Shown here: positions 58,249 through 64,000 of the stretch, piece by piece
How positions within the stretch are numbered: position 1 is the stretch's first letter
How the letters are laid out: each line of letters opens with the position of its first letter
Assembly: GCA_027257055.1 (NCBI GenBank)
Contig: JAPVLO010000059.1
Location: 3,410,001 to 3,474,000, forward strand
Length of the DNA: 64,000 nucleotides
DNA from: Cephalopachus bancanus
Lineage: Eukaryota > Chordata > Mammalia > Primates > Tarsiidae
Direction of reading: 5' to 3'
Notes under the pieces: generated by a model
What the model saw: the letters and a program-made list of their open reading frames with translations, nothing else
Database searches by the model: none
What the model was told of the DNA's origin: nothing
Translations under genes and position numbers: made by a program

Positions 58249-58566
58249 CAGGGAGGGGTTAGCAAGTGTTTTCTTTCGAGACCCCGAGAGTAGACATTTT
58301 GGGCTTTGCAGACCAACATGTCTCGGTTGGACGCACTCACTGTGTTGTGGTGTAGAAGCAGCCACAGACAATACATCAATGCTTGTGCCTCGCTGCATGC
58401 TAATAAAACTTTATTTATAGACACTGAAATTTGAGTTTCATATACTTTTCATGTGTCGTGAAATAGTCTTGTTTTGTTTTTTTTTCAACCATTTAAGCAA
58501 ATAAAAATAATTCCTCACTTGGGTACATAAAAAAAGAGGCAGCAGGTTGGATTTTGTCAACCCCTG
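58249..58566. mobile_element. MER1-type hAT (Charlie) element
   Basis: Starts CAGGGAGGGGTTAGCAAG, ends TTTTGTCAACCCCTG. Internal CATTTTGGGCTTTGCAGACC, AGCCACAGACAATACATCAA and AATAAAACTTTATTTATAG match MER1/Charlie3-type sequence, opposite to the 36899 copy. Confidence 0.8.
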
Positions 58567-58569
58567 CAG

Positions 58570-60377
58570 TAAGGTTTTGATAAACTCTTATTATAATCTG
58601 TGCAGTGAAGGCTCGCATTGAAAGATCTTGTCTGGCGAGTATCTTGGAAGTGAAGCATTTTTTGGTAACGTTTGTTGCAACTCTGCAATTCTATTGGGGT
58701 GAGAAACATTCTTGGATGGCCTTTACCTGAAGTGAAATGCACACGTGCTTCCAGTTCAGTTCCAGGTAGTTCTTGACAGTGCAGCATGTGGCCTATTTCC
58801 AGTTAGAAATGTTAACGCTGTGAGCCCAGGTAGCTGCTGAACATGAATTGCCTGATTGCCTCCCTGAAAAGCTGTTAACTTCTCTACCGCTTTGAGAGAA
58901 TCTTCAGCTTTATGCATTCTCCAGCCTATTTTATTCCTTTGGTTTTTCTTTTTCCCGTCTTCTCTACATTAAAGGTGCATTAGTGTATTCTCAGTGCAAC
59001 AATTTAGAGTTCTTGGACTGGACAGAGAGCTGTTATATCCCATAATAGCAGGATAATCAATGGAAAGAGATAGATTGCCAGGTTGTAAATCATGTGAGAG
59101 AATTTGATGATATCAGCTTTGGGGGGAATGGGATCTTATTACTTGTTCTGAATTCTTTGGTTCCTGGAATTAATTTTTTTTTTTTTTAATACTTGTAATC
59201 ACTTGGTAGAACAGCATTTTCTGTGAACCAGAGGATGACAAAGGAGAAGCCAGCTTTGTCCCAATCACTCCCTACATCTCTTGCTGTCTGTGCCCACCTT
59301 CAGTGGGAAATGCTTTCTGTAAAGCCTCTGTCAGCACAGCAGAGTGGTTTACACTTAGACTGTCAAAGAGTCAAAAGAACATTTATTCCTCCATATTCAA
59401 AAGTGAGGAAAATCACACCCTTTAGACTAGGACACTCAAAAACCTAGCAGCATCCTAGCAAATGCATTTGCTGGCAGTAGAAAGCAAAGGGCTTTTTCTA
59501 TTTTTAAGAGAAATAAACTGTGCCTTTTACTTTCTGACTTAATGCAAAGAGATGAAGATATGCTAAAAACATGTGTTTTTTTTTTAAAGACGCAGACCAG
59601 AGACATTTTGGAACCTTTTCATCTAGCAAAGCCAGCTTCCCTTTAAAGCAAAGCATAAAGATTGCTTCAATATTTAGGTATTAATATTCCCTTGTGGCTC
59701 AATCAGCTCTTTGAAAATGAATTTCTCTGCACTGCTGTCACAATTAAAGAAAGACATGCTGGGGTGAAAGGGAATTTGTGTGTTTCTTAGATTGGAAGGA
59801 TGTGTTGAGTCAAACGAACATCCTCTCAAGGTTAAATTATCTATTTAAAAACCCTCCCAATTACAGTTGCAGGTACAATCTTTGATGAGATTCGGGGAGA
59901 ACAAATGAGTTAATCTGTGAGGGAGAGATTATCTTTGTATGTGAAAGCTGTGAAATCAGAATGAACTTGATATTGTTTATTATGGGGAGGGGGAATGGTT
60001 ACATAAATTGAAGGTGGTACAGTCTCAATAAAACATGAACCATTATTGGGTTACTGAAGGCTTCATGATAGAGGAGACTAAGGGTGGTTTTCTTGCTATT
60101 GTGCTTTAAAAATTTTTTTTGAAGGAATTGTGAGGTGATCAGAACAGAAAGCCATCAGCAATATACTGTGACCTCCGTATATTGAATCTAACCCAAGGAA
60201 CGTGGTGGATGCATACAGTTTTACTTAACAGATCTCATGGCATGGCTTTCTAGAAAAATCATCCAAGTTGGCTTTACTTCCCAAATAAATCTTGAATTTC
60301 TCTGGCCAGGGCACTCCATCTCTACTGCTACTGACTTGGTAAGCCACCATCCTCCCTGAGTTAAAACATGGTGACAA
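58570..60377. other. 1.8-kb repeat-free intronic block
   Basis: No transposons recognised apart from short T-runs (59168, 59576). 59470-59960 has many AT-rich transcription-factor-like cores (TTAATCTGTGAG, CTCCCAATTACAG, TTAAATTATC). It is a candidate conserved regulatory block; conservation cannot be seen from one sequence. Confidence 0.4.
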
Positions 60378-60562
60378 GCCAGGCACGGTGGGCCACACCT
60401 ATAATCCCAGCCCTTTGGGAAGTGGAGGTGAGTAGTTCCAGCTACTTGGAAGGCTGAGGCAGAAGGATCACCCGAGCCCAGAAGGTCTAGGCTGCCTCGG
60501 CTGTGAGCATGCCACTGCACTCCAGTCTGGGCGTCAGAGTGAGACTCTGACTCAAAAGAACC
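60378..60562 (+). mobile_element. Internally deleted Alu SINE
   Basis: The left arm stops at GGGAAGTGGAGGTGAGTAG and jumps to TTCCAGCTACTTGGAAGGC in the right arm. About 110 bp is missing. Confidence 0.88.
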
Positions 60563-60765
60563 AAAAAAACCCCAACGTGGTCCTAGCCCCCAAGTGATCT
60601 TCCTGCTTTTAGAAACATTTTCCTATTACATACTTAAAAATCCATACTTTAAAATCTCACACATGGACCTGCCCCCGGCTATCATCGTTTCCCCAACTAT
60701 TCTCCACTTATGACCTGGCTTGGTCCTGCCTCAACATCCTTCGCAGTTACTTGCTTGGGGCTACC

Positions 60766-61045
60766 TTGATGGCGTTGTAATTGAGTGTGTAGACTCTGGA
60801 GCCAAACTGGGAGGTTCTTTGTGACTGTGCTACTAACCAGTCTTGTGACCTTGGGTGAGTTGCTGAAACCTTTCAGTGTCTCAGTTTCCTTATCTTTAGG
60901 TTGACTGTAATGATAATTCTACTTTAATAATACTTAATGATTCTAATTAAGTTTGTGTTGAAGAATAAATGGGTTAAAATATGTAAAGAATTTAGACCAT
61001 TGCATTGTGCTTATTAGCACTCTATAGATGATGCTATTATTTTGT
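60766..61045 (+). repeat. MIR SINE
   Basis: GTGTAGACTCTGGAGCCAAA, CTTGTGACCTTGGGTGAGTT, GTGTCTCAGTTTCCTTATCT, CATTGTGCTTATTAGCAC. Confidence 0.85.
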
Positions 61046-61086
61046 TATAACATCAGCATCATAATTATTATCTCTGCCTTTTGGAT

Positions 61087-61376
61087 TTTTTTTTTTTTTT
61101 TGAGTTGGAGTCTCACTCTGTCGCCCAGACTGGAGTGCAGTGGCCGCTCCCGGCCACCGCAGCCTCGACTTGCTGGGCTCCGGCGATCCTTTCGTCTCAG
61201 CCTTCCATGTAGCTGGAACTACAGGTGCGTGCTACCATGTCCACCTAATTTTTTCGATTTATTGTAGAGTAGAGGTCTCGCCTACCCAGGCGGGTCTCGA
61301 ACCAGTGGGCTCAGGCTATCCACTCACCTCAGCCTCCCAAAGGCGTGGGATTACAGGCTGAGCCACTGACCCTGGC
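61087..61376 (-). mobile_element. Alu SINE, 'GCCTTT / deleted AACTTGG' subtype
   Basis: Reverse Alu with CTCGCCTACCCAGG, AAAGGCGTGGG and GTGGCCGCTCCCGGCCACCG. Confidence 0.92.
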
Positions 61377-61433
61377 ATCTCTTGAATTTTTATGTGGCAG
61401 CTCTGTCTCTTGTATATCTCAGCTCAAGTGTTG

Positions 61434-61492
61434 TTATCTTTCTGAGTGACCTTGCCTCATCATCATCTTTCTGAGTGACCTTGCCCCATCCA
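61434..61492. repeat. Short tandem duplication (about 29-bp unit)
   Basis: TATCTTTCTGAGTGACCTTG followed by CCTCATC is repeated as CATCTTTCTGAGTGACCTTG CCCCATC. Confidence 0.85.
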
Positions 61493-61549
61493 CCTTCTGA
61501 AAGAACATACCCCTTCCAAGCACATCTTGTGCTCTGTCCATTATGGCTT

Positions 61550-62460
61550 TTAAAAAAATACAAAAGAATTATAACAACAGCATAAAAGAACTGTTCCCCC
61601 CATGAACTACTTGGATTCATTGCCAGCCTGATACCCTATCCCCTCTGGATACAAATCTAGATGCATTTACAACTGGGAAATTAACTATGGTACAATACTA
61701 CTGTTTAATCCTCAGACCCCATTCTAATATGCTTTGATTGTTCTAATAACAAAAGGAACCACTTAGGAAAATGTGTCAGTTGTCAGTCTCTTTCAGGTCT
61801 GGAAGTTTCTCTGGCTTTCCTTAGCTCTTATGACCTTGACACTTTTGACGATAACAAACCAGTTAATTTGTTGGAGTGTCATTCAGTTTTAGTTTGTCTG
61901 AGGTTTCCTCATGATTAGATTCAGGTTATTCATCAGGGCAGAAATGCCACAGAAGTGATGCTCTATTCCTTCCATTGCATCTGATCGGGTGGCACATATC
62001 TTTGATTTGTCCCGTGCTGGTGATGGTAACTTTGATCATTTGATAAAGGCAGCATCTGCCAGGCTTCTCCATTTTAAAGTTACTCTTCTTTTTTCCTTTT
62101 AAGTATGTTGTGAATAGGTATATTTTTAGGTTATTCTCCAACTTTCCTCTTACTCATTATTCAACTTAATCCATACGTCCTCTCAGTTTGGACTATGGCT
62201 TTCTATTTTATTTGGGTTATTATCTGTTACCATCATTATTTTGATGCTCAGCTCTCCCCACAGTTAGATAGTGGGAGTTCCTTCCAGCTGGTTCCTATGC
62301 CATTTTGACATGTCCCCATCATTATTTGAGTACTTCCTTACTTTCTGGAACTAGAATTTCCAGGTTTGTCTTGGACTTTGCTGGCCTCATCTCTGGACTT
62401 GGCCAAGCAGCTAAGGAACCAGGGAGCTCTGATTCCTTTTAGAGGAGAATGTATTTAAAA
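61550..62460 (-). mobile_element. L1M-type LINE 3' region
   Basis: Long antisense L1M match in order: ATGACCTTGACACTTTTGAC, AGGTTTCCTCATGATTAGAT, GAAATGCCACAGAAGTGATG, GGTGATGGTAACTTTGATCA, GCATCTGCCAGGCTTCTCCA, CTTTCTGGAACTAGAATTTC. No coding capacity. Confidence 0.82.
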
Positions 62461-62471
62461 ACCAAGGTCTG

Positions 62472-62763
62472 GGCCGGGCTCAGTAGCTCAGACTGTAATC
62501 CCAGCACTTTGGGAGGCTGAGGCGAGTGGATTGCCTGAGCCCACGGGTTCGAGACCAGTCTGGGCAACTTGGTGAGACCTCGTCTCTACAGTAAATCAAA
62601 AAATTAGCTGGTGTAGTAGCATGCGCCTGTAGTTCTGGCTACTTGGAAGACTGAGGTGGAAGAATTACTGAAGCCCAGCAAGTCAATGCTGGGGTGGCTG
62701 TGAGTATACCACTACACTCCAGCCTGGGCGATGGAGTGAGACTCCAACTCAAAAAGAAAAAGA
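62472..62763 (+). mobile_element. Alu SINE with target-site duplication
   Basis: Starts GGCCGGGCTCAGTAGCTCAG. AACCAAGGTCTG (62460-62471) and AACCAAGTCTG (62764-62774) flank it. Sits in the L1M. Confidence 0.94.
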
Positions 62764-62774
62764 AACCAAGTCTG

Positions 62775-63250
62775 AGTATTAGGTATGCTCATTGCTCTTG
62801 GGATATTGCAGCTCCCAGATTCTTTTGTTAGATAGATCTAGGGATTAAATATACATATGCGTGTCTGTACATACACACTCACATATGTATTTATTTTCGT
62901 GTAGTTTTTTTTTGTATTAAAAAATCATAGGCTCACCAATGACACCTCTGATTCAGTTCAACACCACATGGTTCATTTTAGTTTTCTTCTTCATAGCTTT
63001 GTGATTCCTTCTCTGACCGGGAGAAACCTGACTTCCACTGTGTTGAGTATGTTTACTTACTCAGTTCATCCTACTCATGTTGGATCACTCGTCCATGTAG
63101 ATACCCTCCTCAACTTTCTTAGACACCAACACTCCACATCAAACATTTATTCCTGCTGTACACAGATGGTCTCCTCATTACGTTTGGGTCAGCCCTTCTA
63201 GACAGATGGTACCTTTGTACAAAATAAGGCATGCCTTTCTCTTAGTGGAG
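62775..63250 (-). mobile_element. Probable continuation of the L1M fragment
   Basis: AT-rich with ATACATATGCGTGTCTGTAC and a T-run. It follows the L1M after the Alu without a clear boundary. Weakly supported. Confidence 0.35.
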
Positions 63251-64000
63251 AGCAGTCCCATGCCAAAGTACTTGGCTGGGCAAATGGGGTCTGTAGGCTG
63301 CATTTCATTCCTGTCAGTTGATTGGATACCTTTGTGTTGCACATAAAACATCCAACTTTATATGGCAACCAACCCTGATGACTCTACTACCCAGCCACCA
63401 TTGATTGGTTGATGCTAGGTCTCTCACCATCCCCTTTGGAATTGAGGCACCTCTGCTACAGGTGAGCTGCTGTGTCGGACCTAGGAATTTTGAGAAAGGG
63501 TATTGCTGGTAGTTTTCTTTCTGCCATCAATGATGGAAGACAAGAGAAAATTTAGCTCAGTAAGAGAGGAATAAAGTAGACGGGCAGAGAAGGGATAGAG
63601 AAAGGATTGCTGGAGGTTTCATAGAAGGATTGTGTGCCTGATCCTGGTTTGTATCTGAGGGTAGCTACATCCTTGCCCTTGACATTTGTGGGATAATTGC
63701 ATATTCTTTTTCTTTTAAGTGAGAAAGCAGGATTTATTGAGAGTACAAAAATCTCCCACAGTGGGAGGGGACCCGAAGGGGTTGCCCTGCATATTCTTAT
63801 AATAAATTTACTCTTGAAGTTAAGCTACCAACTGAAGGAAGCCACATGGGCAGGCTCCTAGTCAAGGTACAGACAGATACACTGTGAGGGAGGGACTGCA
63901 AAGTTGCCTGCGGAAGGACCTGGATTCAGACAGGGGCCAATTACTCAGTCTACTATGGAGAGGTCAACTTGTTTGCCAAAGGCTAACTCGTTAATAAGTG
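63251..64000. other. Unannotated intronic sequence
   Basis: 63715-63790 (AAGCAGGATTTATTGAGAG, GTGGGAGGGGACCCGAAGGG) resembles the end of an old dispersed repeat I cannot name. No exon recognised up to the window edge. Confidence 0.3.

Overview
This is vertebrate nuclear DNA from a primate. It is AT-rich, sparse in coding sequence and packed with 7SL-derived Alu SINEs, plus MIR, L1, MaLR/ERV LTRs and hAT/Tigger DNA-transposon fossils. The one gene I can support is the 5' end of PTPRG, the receptor-type protein tyrosine phosphatase gamma. Its first coding exon (ATG at 9106, splice donor at 9191) encodes the known N-terminal signal peptide. The window therefore reads: intergenic flank (1 to about 7.4 kb), CpG-island promoter and 5'UTR (about 7.4-9.1 kb), exon 1 coding part (9106-9190), then the first 54.8 kb of a very long intron 1 (9191-64000). 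No second exon was recognised.

The species is probably not human, ape or monkey. Most young Alus share linked differences from anthropoid Alus: GGCTCAGCC for GGCTCACGCC, GGTGAGTGGATTGCCTGAGCCC, CTACAATAAATCAAAA, a GGTTCGAGACC B box, and a tail beginning GACTCCAACTC. I see no lemur- or loris-type SINEs. The L1 3' ends also do not look like young human L1PA. I infer a tarsier-like primate. This rests on my memory of SINE families and is not proven here.

Layout: 1-7.4 kb is Alu-dense flank with two old MaLR-type LTRs and MIRs. From 7.4 to 11.6 kb there are one large and two smaller CpG-rich blocks. The promoter side carries a CCAAT box and an ETS motif, the 5'UTR carries several upstream ORFs, and the DNA just after the donor is strongly G-rich. 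From 12 to 64 kb the intron is a mosaic of Alus (many with readable target-site duplications), nested insertions, MIRs, L1M tails, MER1, Tigger/MER2 and MER5 elements, MaLR/ERV1 LTRs, and repeat-free stretches that could hold enhancers.

I found no tRNA, rRNA, CRISPR or intact mobile-element coding genes, and no undescribed system. The most interesting observations are a linked-marker Alu subfamily, the out-of-frame upstream ATG 16 nt before the PTPRG start, an L1 tail flanked by about 190-bp direct repeats, a duplicated block of about 300 bp near 56.4/57.9 kb, and a three-deep Alu nest at 19.5-20.4 kb.
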